Origin: QNYQ01 sp964542985
Lineage (GTDB): Archaea > Thermoproteota > Thermoprotei_A > Sulfolobales > Pyrodictiaceae
Reading direction: 5' to 3'
Assembly (NCBI GenBank): GCA_964542985.1
Contig: CAZIWH010000007.1
Coordinates: 1-50,463 of the forward strand
DNA length: 50,463 nt
A program made the position numbers and the translations under genes. This document shows positions 38,198 through 45,871 of the stretch, in pieces (positions within the stretch are counted from its first letter, which is position 1; each line of letters starts with the position of its first letter). The notes beneath the pieces are model-generated. The model saw only the letters and a program-made list of their open reading frames with translations. It searched no databases and was not told where the DNA came from.

Positions 38198-40441
38198 ATG
38201 AGGGGAGCCGGGAAGGCATCCATAGTCGCCGTAATAGTTGCAGTAATAGTGGCCTCAGCCCTAATCTATATGCATAGCCACGGTGCACAGACTATCACGC
38301 CTGTGCCGCAGGCGAGCACTAAGCCGCGGGCCACGCAGTCCGGGGCAATGACACCCATGACGACAACAACGAATACCATGGCTGCCGTATCTGCAAAGAC
38401 AATGACTCTTGTAGACGCGCTGGGCAGGAGGGTCACAGTACCGGCCGCAGTCGAGAGGATAGCGGTGATAAATGGTGACAAGCCTGGCTACATTACGACG
38501 CTGGACGCTGTTGGCGGTCCCGAGGCGGTGAAGAAGATAGTGGCCATGAGCCTCAATGAGTGGAGGAAGAGCTTCCCCGGGCTCTACAGGGAATACACGA
38601 AGAAGTTCCCAAGCCTCATACATGTTATGGACATAGGCTCGCCCGGCAAAGGCACGTTCAAAGTGGAGAAGCTCATAGAGGCCAAACCCAGTGTGGTCGT
38701 AGCCCCAGCAGCGGACTACAAGGTCATGAAGGAGTCGGGAGCGCTTGAGAGGCTCGAAAAAGCCGACATACCAGTAGTCTTCGTAGACCTGGACAGCGGC
38801 CACCCAGAAAAGGTGATCAAGAGCATAGAGGTGCTAGGTAAGCTGCTTGGCAGCGATGAGCGGGCCAAGAGAATCGCTAACTGGTACAGCAGCCACTACA
38901 CACTAGTCGAGAAGAGGCTCAGCGATATAATAGATACGCCTAGGGTCTACATAGATACTAATGGTTCCGCTAGGAGTGCCCTGGAGAGCTTCGTCTCCAT
39001 CGCTAAGGGCAGGGCCTCTGAGGCCCCAAGTAGGAACACCGATGTTGTCGTGGCCACGGCCGCCGGGGAGGTATTGGGCCCGCTCTCGCAGCCAGGTCGA
39101 GCAGCCACCGTCCTTGCAGCACTTGAGAAGCAGGCTGACATCAGGGGTACACTGGCGGCCAAGCATGCATGGATATGCGCAGTATATGGTGGCCTCGCTG
39201 GCGGCGCCTGGAGCGCTGTGGGCTTGGAGTATGTCGCTAAGGCGCTGCACCCTGCCGTGTTCCGCGACATAGACCCCACAGCCGACCTGAAAGCATTCTA
39301 CAGGGAGTTCCTCTCAGTGCCCTTCAAGGGCTCCTGGTTTGCATGCCTAAACCAGACGCCGAGGATGGTGACCGTAGTAGATGCCCTCGGAAGGAAGGTG
39401 ACGGTGCCCTCCCCGGCTAGGAGGATAGCAGTCCTCTACGGCCTCGAGGATCTAGTCGCGGTGGGCGGCGAGCCAGCCCTTGCCAGGCTTGTGGCGCTAA
39501 ACGTGTTCCGTTACAAGAAGTGGCGCCCCGACTGGTGGACGGCGTGGGTCGAGCATTTCCCCTGGCTCCGCAATATACCCGACGTCGGCCAGCCAGGGTA
39601 CAGCTTCGACTTGGAGAAGTTGGTAGAGGCCAGGCCCGACGTAGTGATTACAGCTCCATGGATGTACAGAGCTATGCAGGACAGCGGCGCGTTGAAGAAG
39701 CTCAGCGAGGCCCACATACCAGTCGTCGTCATAGACTTCGTGCCATCTTCAACCAACATTGAGAAGCACCTGGAGGCCGTGAAGAGGAGCCTAGAAGTAC
39801 TCGGGGCAGTAACGGGATACCCAGAGAGGGCGGCGAGCCTCTACAACTTCTACGTGCATCAAGTAATGCTCGTCATAAACAAGACCAAAGGGCTTCCAGA
39901 GAAGGATAAGCCTGGGGTAATCGTGTTCGCCACGTGGAGCAAGTGGAGAGTCTATGGGGCCAGGAGCCCCTACAATGTGTGGATAACCCTTGCGGGCGGC
40001 AGGAACCTTGCAGCAAAAGCTGTGCCCGGCAGCAGCGGCGAGATAGACCCAGAGTACGTGCTCGAGGCGAAGCCCCAGGTCATAGTGTTCACGTGCAACA
40101 ACAACTTCTACACAAGCGGCGGCACGGTACAGAAGGTAGTCATAGGGTACACTGCCAGAAGCCCGGAGGCGGCTAGGAAAGTCCTTGAGGAGCTTGTGAA
40201 GAGGCCGGGCTGGGAGACGCTCCCCGCTGTGAGGGACGGCAGGGTGTACATGCTCTACCATGGGCTGAGCCATGGCCATGTCTTCCAGTTCGCTGCACTG
40301 CAGTGGCTGGCGAAGTGGCTGCACCCGGAGCTGTTCAAGAATCTTGACCCGTTGAAGAACCTTGAAGAGTTCTACGAGAAGTACATGCCTTATCCGCTGA
40401 GAGGGGTGTGGGCTGTTGGAATCAGGGAGGCGGCTGGCTAG
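38198..40441 (+). CDS. Tandem-duplicated ABC binding protein (iron-siderophore/cobalamin type)
   Basis: The protein (747 residues from ATG 38198; GTG 38189 is possible) starts with a TM/lipid-type anchor (about 10-25) and a Thr-rich linker, then two tandem FepB/BtuF-like domains. Each begins alike: VDALGRRVTVPAAVERIAV and VDALGRKVTVPSPARRIAVL, followed by DIGSPGKGTFKVEKLIEAKP and DVGQPGYSFDLEKLVEARPD. The first domain has a divergent second half; the second is complete, with a TWSKWRVYGARS region. Normal binding proteins have one domain, so this is a fused dimer. Operon with permease and ATPase; iron-chelate, heme or cobalamin uptake is the likely role. Confidence 0.9.
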   Translation: MRGAGKASIVAVIVAVIVASALIYMHSHGAQTITPVPQASTKPRATQSGAMTPMTTTTNTMAAVSAKTMTLVDALGRRVTVPAAVERIAVINGDKPGYITTLDAVGGPEAVKKIVAMSLNEWRKSFPGLYREYTKKFPSLIHVMDIGSPGKGTFKVEKLIEAKPSVVVAPAADYKVMKESGALERLEKADIPVVFVDLDSGHPEKVIKSIEVLGKLLGSDERAKRIANWYSSHYTLVEKRLSDIIDTPRVYIDTNGSARSALESFVSIAKGRASEAPSRNTDVVVATAAGEVLGPLSQPGRAATVLAALEKQADIRGTLAAKHAWICAVYGGLAGGAWSAVGLEYVAKALHPAVFRDIDPTADLKAFYREFLSVPFKGSWFACLNQTPRMVTVVDALGRKVTVPSPARRIAVLYGLEDLVAVGGEPALARLVALNVFRYKKWRPDWWTAWVEHFPWLRNIPDVGQPGYSFDLEKLVEARPDVVITAPWMYRAMQDSGALKKLSEAHIPVVVIDFVPSSTNIEKHLEAVKRSLEVLGAVTGYPERAASLYNFYVHQVMLVINKTKGLPEKDKPGVIVFATWSKWRVYGARSPYNVWITLAGGRNLAAKAVPGSSGEIDPEYVLEAKPQVIVFTCNNNFYTSGGTVQKVVIGYTARSPEAARKVLEELVKRPGWETLPAVRDGRVYMLYHGLSHGHVFQFAALQWLAKWLHPELFKNLDPLKNLEEFYEKYMPYPLRGVWAVGIREAAG

Positions 40442-41459
40442 GCTCTACGCTAAGAGAGCCAGAGAAAGGATGCGGGCCATACTGCTGCTCTCTGCTCTGC
40501 TCCCCCTCTTTTTCTTCGCAAACCTCTCCTACGGGGCACGTGGCTTCAACCCAGCCTCGGCTATACATGGGCTCATGGGCTCCGGCGTGGAATCCGTGAT
40601 AGTGAGGGACATTAGGCTCCCGGCGGCCCTGGCGGCCGTCCTCGTGGGTGCCTCCCTGGGGCTCGCGGGGGCGGTTATGCAGACCATACTGGATAACCCG
40701 CTTGCCTCCCCCTATACGCTCGGGGTCTCTGCGGGGGCGGCTTTCGGCGCAGCTGCAGCCTATGCGGTGGGCTTCAGCATAGTACCCGGTATCGGCGGCT
40801 ACGCTGTGCCCGTCAACGCGTTCGCCTTCGCCATGGCGACCAGCCTGCTGGTCTACGCGCTGGGCAGGGCCAGGGGCTTTACCTCGGAGGCCCTGGTTCT
40901 CGCGGGGATAGCGGTGAGCTATATGTTCCACAGTCTCCTCGCCCTCATGGAGTACCTTGCCAACGAGGAAGCCCTGCAGGCAATAGTATTCTGGCTCTTC
41001 GGTAGCCTCTACAAGGCTACGTGGAGCAAGCTGCTCCTCGGCATGGCAGGGCTTGTAACGTCGCTAGTGGTGCTCACACCTCTCGCCTGGAGGATGACGA
41101 GCCTCCGTCTAGGCGACGAGGCCGCAGAGGCCCTAGGAGCCGAGCCTAGGAGCACCCGCCTGCTAGGCTTCGCGGCAGCGAGCCTCCTCACGGCGCTCTC
41201 GGTCTGCTTCTACGGTGTCATAGGCTTCATAGGCCTCATAGCCCCCCATGTCGCCAGGGGGCTCGTTGGAGAGGACTTCCGCTACCTGGCCTCGGCGTCA
41301 GCCCTTGCCGGCGCCCTCGTGCTATCAGCCGCCCACCTGGCCTCCAGGGCGCTGGTGCCGGGCGGCGTTCTACCCATAGGCATCGTGACGTCGCTCGCCG
41401 GCGTCCCATTCTTCCTGGCAATAGTGGCTGCACGGAGGGGGGCTGCTTGGAGCCAGTGA
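40416..41459 (+). CDS. FecCD-type ABC permease
   Basis: The 347-residue protein has about ten TM helices and the family words DIRLPAALAAVLVGASLGLAG, NPLASPYTLGVSAGAAFGA and GVIGFIGLIAPHVARGLVGED. It matches BtuC/FecD permeases for iron-siderophore, heme or vitamin B12. TTG 40416 has GGGGTG about 8 bases before it and overlaps the binding-protein gene by 26 bases; ATG 40470 is a possible later start. It overlaps the ATPase gene by 13 bases. Confidence 0.94.
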   Translation: MESGRRLARLYAKRARERMRAILLLSALLPLFFFANLSYGARGFNPASAIHGLMGSGVESVIVRDIRLPAALAAVLVGASLGLAGAVMQTILDNPLASPYTLGVSAGAAFGAAAAYAVGFSIVPGIGGYAVPVNAFAFAMATSLLVYALGRARGFTSEALVLAGIAVSYMFHSLLALMEYLANEEALQAIVFWLFGSLYKATWSKLLLGMAGLVTSLVVLTPLAWRMTSLRLGDEAAEALGAEPRSTRLLGFAAASLLTALSVCFYGVIGFIGLIAPHVARGLVGEDFRYLASASALAGALVLSAAHLASRALVPGGVLPIGIVTSLAGVPFFLAIVAARRGAAWSQ

Positions 41460-42310
41460 TATATGCCAAGGATATGGCCTACGGATACACTAGGCCCCTT
41501 GCACGCGGCGTCAGGCTCACCCTTCACAGCGGCGAGATCTTAGCGATACTTGGGCCAAACGGGGCTGGGAAGAGCACCCTCCTCAAGACGCTGGCGGGGA
41601 TATTAAAGCCCCTGGAAGGCAAAGTGCTCGTGAAAGGCATGGACACTAGAACTACGCCCAGAAGGCTCCTGGCACATGTGGCCGCCTATGTGCCGCAGGC
41701 CCCCCAGTCTAGACCCCTATTGACCGTCCTCGAGTACATAGTTCTTGGGTTGAAGGCGCCGAGCAGCGACCCGAGGGTGAAGGCGGAGCACCTCGCAGCA
41801 GCTGAGGAGGCATTGAGCAGGCTCGGGATAGAGGGGCTCGCTGACAAGGGGCTCTGGGAGCTCAGTGGCGGCGAGAGGCAGCTAGTCGAGCTGGCGCGCG
41901 CCATAGCCCCGAGGCCCAGCGTTGTCCTCCTCGACGAGCCGACGAGCATGCTCGACGCACGCCACGCCTCTAGGGTCGCCGAGGCTATACTCGAGCTGGC
42001 CGCGGAAGGCACGGCAGTCGCAGTGGTAACACATGACCCCAACCTGGCAATAGATGTTGCAGATCATGTTCTGCTGGTGGAGCGTGGCAGAGTGCTCCGC
42101 GGCAGCGTCGAGGATCTCGTAACCCCTGAGCACTTGTCCAGGCTCTACGGCTCAAGGCTCGCAGAGGTTGAGGTGGACGGCGTTAGACGGATAGTGCCAG
42201 CCCCCCTGGCTAGGAGGCGTAGAAGGGCCGGAAGGCGGGCGGTGACGCCGCCGCAGAGGGGGAGTAAGATGAACGGCCGCCGGGCCGGCGACGGTGTCTT
42301 GCAGCGCTAG
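41447..42310 (+). CDS. FecE-type ABC ATPase
   Basis: The 287-residue ATPase has Walker A GPNGAGKST, the signature LSGGERQLVELARA, Walker B VVLLDEPTSMLD and VTHD, all of the FecE/BtuD kind. It overlaps the permease gene and completes the importer. The C-terminal 40 residues are basic. Start is TTG 41447 with AGGGGGG upstream. Its stop shares a CTAG (42307-42310) with leuC. Confidence 0.95.
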   Translation: MEPVIYAKDMAYGYTRPLARGVRLTLHSGEILAILGPNGAGKSTLLKTLAGILKPLEGKVLVKGMDTRTTPRRLLAHVAAYVPQAPQSRPLLTVLEYIVLGLKAPSSDPRVKAEHLAAAEEALSRLGIEGLADKGLWELSGGERQLVELARAIAPRPSVVLLDEPTSMLDARHASRVAEAILELAAEGTAVAVVTHDPNLAIDVADHVLLVERGRVLRGSVEDLVTPEHLSRLYGSRLAEVEVDGVRRIVPAPLARRRRRAGRRAVTPPQRGSKMNGRRAGDGVLQR

Positions 42311-43554
42311 GGGAGCGTTCGTGGATCAGTTATCCTTCCCGTCGCAGCCGCCGCGGCTGCGGTGTAGGGGCTCGCCAGGTAGACGCGTGCGCCTCTGCCA
42401 CCCATCCTGCCGGGGAAGTTCCTGTTGCTAGTGGACACGACGGTCTCCCCGTCAGCCGCCACACCCATGTGGGCGCCGAAGCATGCCCCGCAGCCGGGCG
42501 GGGTAACCACGGCGCCCGCTTCGAGCAGAGTCTCCACTATGCCGCGGCGCAGGGCCTCCCGGTAGACGCGGCGGCTGGCCGGAGTCACTATGAGCCTCGT
42601 GCCCCGTGCCACGCGGCGGCCCTTGAGCAGCCTTGCAGCGGCCTCCAGGTCTTCTAGGCGGCCGTTGGTGCAGCTCCCTATGAACACCATGTCTACCTCA
42701 ACGCCCTCGTGCTCCGCCACGGGGGCGGCGTTGTAGGGGGCTCCGGGGAGCGCGAGCATAGGCTCCACCGCGGCTAGGTCGAGGCTCCTCACGTCCTCTC
42801 CGCTCCCGGGCTCTGGGGGAGGGAGCCTGCGCGCCCTGGGGCCGAGGTACCTCTCGGCTACAGCGTCTACTGGGAAGAGGGCGGTCTTGGCGCCAGCCTC
42901 AACCATCATGTTGGCTATCGTGGCTCTGTCGTGGATGTCGAGGCCCCGCAGGTCGCCCAGGAACTCGACGCTGCGGTAGAGCGCGCCGTCACCGCCCAAC
43001 TCGCCCAGCAGCGTCAGGGCAGCATCCTTGCCCGTGACTCTTGGCTTGAGGCTGCCGGCCACCCGGTAGTACAGGGGCTCGGGGACGCGGAACCATAGGC
43101 TGCCGGCTACGAGGGCGTAGGCTGCCTCAGTGCTCCCGACCCCGGTCGCGAACACGCCCAGCGCGCCGTAGGTTATGGTATGGCTGTCGGCGCCTACAAC
43201 AAGCATCCCGGGCACGGCATGGTTCTCCAGGAACAGTTGGTGCATCACGCCGTCTCCGACGTCGTAGAGGATGCAGCCATGCCTCCTCGAGAAGACGCGC
43301 AGAAGCCTATGGCCCGCCGCGTGCTCCGGGGTCGGCGGGGGAGCGTAGTGGTCGAAGACTATGACGCCTGGGACGCGGCGGCAGTCCACGAGGCGCTCGG
43401 CGCCCGTCTCTCGTAGAACCCTTGCAGCAAGAAGAGCGGTAACGTCGTTCATCAGCACCATGTCTACCCTGGCTGTGACTACCTCGCCCGGCTCCACTCT
43501 TCCCTCCACAAGGTGGCTGGATAGTATCCTCTCGGCCAGGCTCGTCAACTGCAC
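42307..43554 (-). CDS. leuC: 3-isopropylmalate dehydratase large subunit
   Basis: The 415-residue protein has the aconitase-family 4Fe-4S ligands: the first Cys in FIGSCTNGR and the pair PGCGACFGAH. VGADSHTITYGALG and the late STSNRNFPGRMG, ending in SPYTAAAAA, fit LeuC; the short archaeal size fits the LeuC/homoaconitase group. It isomerises 2- and 3-isopropylmalate with LeuD, which is not in the window. It overlaps leuB by 10 bases and is the last gene of the operon. A homoaconitate role cannot be excluded from sequence alone. Confidence 0.93.
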   Translation of the reverse strand: MQLTSLAERILSSHLVEGRVEPGEVVTARVDMVLMNDVTALLAARVLRETGAERLVDCRRVPGVIVFDHYAPPPTPEHAAGHRLLRVFSRRHGCILYDVGDGVMHQLFLENHAVPGMLVVGADSHTITYGALGVFATGVGSTEAAYALVAGSLWFRVPEPLYYRVAGSLKPRVTGKDAALTLLGELGGDGALYRSVEFLGDLRGLDIHDRATIANMMVEAGAKTALFPVDAVAERYLGPRARRLPPPEPGSGEDVRSLDLAAVEPMLALPGAPYNAAPVAEHEGVEVDMVFIGSCTNGRLEDLEAAARLLKGRRVARGTRLIVTPASRRVYREALRRGIVETLLEAGAVVTPPGCGACFGAHMGVAADGETVVSTSNRNFPGRMGGRGARVYLASPYTAAAAAATGRITDPRTLP

Positions 43555-44540
43555 CTCACCCTCCCGGCTATCCTGGAGGCGTACTCCTCGGTGGAGAGGT
43601 TGCCCCCAAGATCCGGGGTCTTCTCCCCCGCGGCAAGGGTCTCCTCCACAGCTCTTTCAACGGCCCTTGCGGCGTCGTGGAAGCCCAGCCAGTCGAGCAT
43701 CATTGCCGATGAGAGAATCATGGCCGTAGGGTTAGCCACCCCCTTGCCAGCTATGTCCCACGCAGCCCCGTGCACGGGCTCGAAGAGAGCCTTCTCGTCG
43801 CCGAGGTTCGCCGACGGGGCGAGCCCCAGGCCCCCTGCAACCTGGGCGGCGAGGTCGCTCAGTATGTCACCGTACTGGTTCATGGTAAGCACCACGTCGA
43901 AGCGCAGGGGGTTCCTCACCATCTCCATCGCCGCTGCGTCGACATACATCTCGTCGGCGTTGACGCCGAGCCTCCTTAGCGTCTCGAATGAGACGCGGCG
44001 GAAAAGCCCATCCGTCTTGGCCAGGACGTTGGCCTTGTGCACTACCGTCACCCTGCCCCTCCTCCCGGCTGCGTAGCGCGCAGCGACCCGGGCAACCCTC
44101 CTCGTCTCCGCCTCGGTGGCTACCTTGACCGCGAACGCCGCTCCAGGCACCTCCCACTCTATGCCCGCGTAGAGGCCCTCAAGGTTCTCCCTGACTATGA
44201 CTAGGTCTATGGGCCTCAGCGCCTCCACGCCTGGGAGTACGTGTGCGGGCCGAATGTTCGCGTAGGCCCCCACCATCCTCCTAAGGGGGATAACGACGTG
44301 CCTCGCGGTCTCACCCACTGGGCCCTTGAGCACAGCGTCAGCCCACTCTACCAGGCGCCGCGTCTCCCTGGGCAGAGGCTCCCCGTATCTCCTCGCGGCA
44401 GCGTCCCCAGCCTCGCCTACACGTACCTCCACGGCGGCCCCGCAGGCCCCTGCAGCCGCCTCTAGAACCCTCAGCGCGGCCCTGGTTACCTCAGGGCCCA
44501 CGCCGTCCCCCGGGATTACGAGCACCCTCCTAGCCTCCAA
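43545..44540 (-). CDS. leuB: 3-isopropylmalate dehydrogenase
   Basis: The 331-residue protein has the beta-decarboxylating dehydrogenase pattern: VIPGDGVGPEVT at the N-terminus, VIVRENLEGLYAGIE for substrate binding, HKANVLAKTDGLF, YVDAAAMEMVRNPLRFDVVLTMNQYGDILSD with the metal-binding Asp, and FEPVHGAAWDIAGKGVANPTA. It oxidises 3-isopropylmalate with NAD. It overlaps leuC and leuA by 10-11 bases, so the three are co-translated. The substrate is set by context (leuA and ilv genes). Confidence 0.93.
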   Translation of the reverse strand: MEARRVLVIPGDGVGPEVTRAALRVLEAAAGACGAAVEVRVGEAGDAAARRYGEPLPRETRRLVEWADAVLKGPVGETARHVVIPLRRMVGAYANIRPAHVLPGVEALRPIDLVIVRENLEGLYAGIEWEVPGAAFAVKVATEAETRRVARVAARYAAGRRGRVTVVHKANVLAKTDGLFRRVSFETLRRLGVNADEMYVDAAAMEMVRNPLRFDVVLTMNQYGDILSDLAAQVAGGLGLAPSANLGDEKALFEPVHGAAWDIAGKGVANPTAMILSSAMMLDWLGFHDAARAVERAVEETLAAGEKTPDLGGNLSTEEYASRIAGRVRCS

Positions 44541-45771
44541 GGCTGCCAGCCTCCTCGTAGTAGCGGCGCACCCAGTCCTCGAGCATCTCCTGGCTCACCT
44601 TCTTCACCCTGGGCGCGTGCTGCTTGAGCATCTCAAGCACGTGGTCTACCAGGCCCCTCTCAGCCCGGTACCCCATGGAGCTGAGCGCGTATGCCACGGC
44701 AGCCCTGCCGCTATGCCTCCCCAGCACTATTCTCCTCGTGTTCCCCACAGCCTCCGGCGGCATAGGCTCATAGGTCGACGGGTCCTGGAGGACGCCGTGC
44801 ACGTGTATACCTGCCTCGTGGGCAAACGCGTTGAGCCCTACGACCGGCTTGTTCGGCGGAAGCTGGACGCCGAAGAGCCTAGCCACCTCCCTGGCCACGG
44901 GAGTCAGCTTGCTCATGTCTATGTTGGTTCTCCTCCCTAGGAGGAAGTGGAGAGCAGCAGCCACCTCCTCCAGCGCCGCGTTGCCGCCGCGCTCCCCGAA
45001 CCCGTTGACAGTAACCTGTACCCCATCTGCCCCGCCTCTCACGCCTGCAAGGCTGTTCGCCACCGCTAGGCCGAAGTCGTTGTGGCAGTGCACGTCTATG
45101 CGCACCCACGGGGGGAGGCTCCTACGCACTAGTGATACCAGCCACTCCATTCTCCAGGGAGTGGCTACCCCCACTGTGTCGGGTATGTTAATGTACCCTG
45201 CCCCGGCCTCCACCACAGCCTTATAGACCTCCACGAGGAACACGGGGTCACTCCTAGTCGCGTCCTCGGCGGAGAACAATACGTCTACGCCCCTGTCCCT
45301 GGCGTACTCCACGGCCTCCACGGCAGCATTCAGAACCTCGTCGCGGCTCATGCGGAGCTTGTTCCTCATATGGATCTCACTTGTAGCTATAAATACGTGT
45401 ACTATGTGGGCCCCGGCCTCCACGGCAGCATCTATGTCGCTCCTCCGTGCCCTGGCGAGCCCCGCCACCTTGGCCCTCGAGACGGCGCTGGCGGCCTCGG
45501 AGACCGCCCGACGGTCTATGTCCGAGGAGGCAGGGAACCCGGCTTCTATCACGTCCACGCCAAGCTCGTCAAGGAGCATAGCTATTCGGAGCTTCTCATT
45601 CAGGTCTAGCTCAACACCCGGCATCTGGTCCCCATCGCGGAGAGTAGTGTCGAAGACCCTTACGCGAGTTCCAGTCGCGGCTGCACCTCCGACCCCCTCC
45701 AGCAGCGTGCCTGGAACAAGGAGCGGCGGCCGAAGCCAGTTTAAAATAGTGTCCCTCTCACCCCATCCCAT
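44530..45771 (-). CDS. leuA: 2-isopropylmalate synthase (no C-terminal regulatory domain)
   Basis: The 413-residue protein has FDTTLRDGDQMPG near residue 40, VIEAGFPASS, RIDVHCHNDFGLAVANSLAG with the metal His, VNGFGERGGNAALEE and NAFAHEAGIHVHG. These fit the LeuA/homocitrate synthase group. It is about 100 residues shorter than regulated LeuA and lacks the leucine-binding C-terminal domain, so feedback control by leucine may be absent. ATG 45771 lies 25 bases from a TATA box, which suggests a leaderless message. Homocitrate or citramalate synthase is a lesser possibility. Confidence 0.9.
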   Translation of the reverse strand: MGWGERDTILNWLRPPLLVPGTLLEGVGGAAATGTRVRVFDTTLRDGDQMPGVELDLNEKLRIAMLLDELGVDVIEAGFPASSDIDRRAVSEAASAVSRAKVAGLARARRSDIDAAVEAGAHIVHVFIATSEIHMRNKLRMSRDEVLNAAVEAVEYARDRGVDVLFSAEDATRSDPVFLVEVYKAVVEAGAGYINIPDTVGVATPWRMEWLVSLVRRSLPPWVRIDVHCHNDFGLAVANSLAGVRGGADGVQVTVNGFGERGGNAALEEVAAALHFLLGRRTNIDMSKLTPVAREVARLFGVQLPPNKPVVGLNAFAHEAGIHVHGVLQDPSTYEPMPPEAVGNTRRIVLGRHSGRAAVAYALSSMGYRAERGLVDHVLEMLKQHAPRVKKVSQEMLEDWVRRYYEEAGSLGG

Positions 45772-45790
45772 GATGTAGAATAATCATAGT

Positions 45791-45801
45791 TGATTTTTTA
45801 A
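45791..45801 (-). promoter_or_regulatory. TATA box of leuA, in the divergent leu/ilv region
   Basis: On the minus strand it reads TTAAAAAATCA, centred about 25 bases before the leuA ATG. On the plus strand the same block (TTTTTTAA) may help the ilvB promoter, so both directions may share control by branched-chain amino acids. Confidence 0.55.
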
Positions 45802-45871
45802 GCAGTGGGGAGCAGGCCCCACTAAGCCGAGACGCCGCCCATGGACAGCTAGTCACGGGCGGCGCTCCTCC

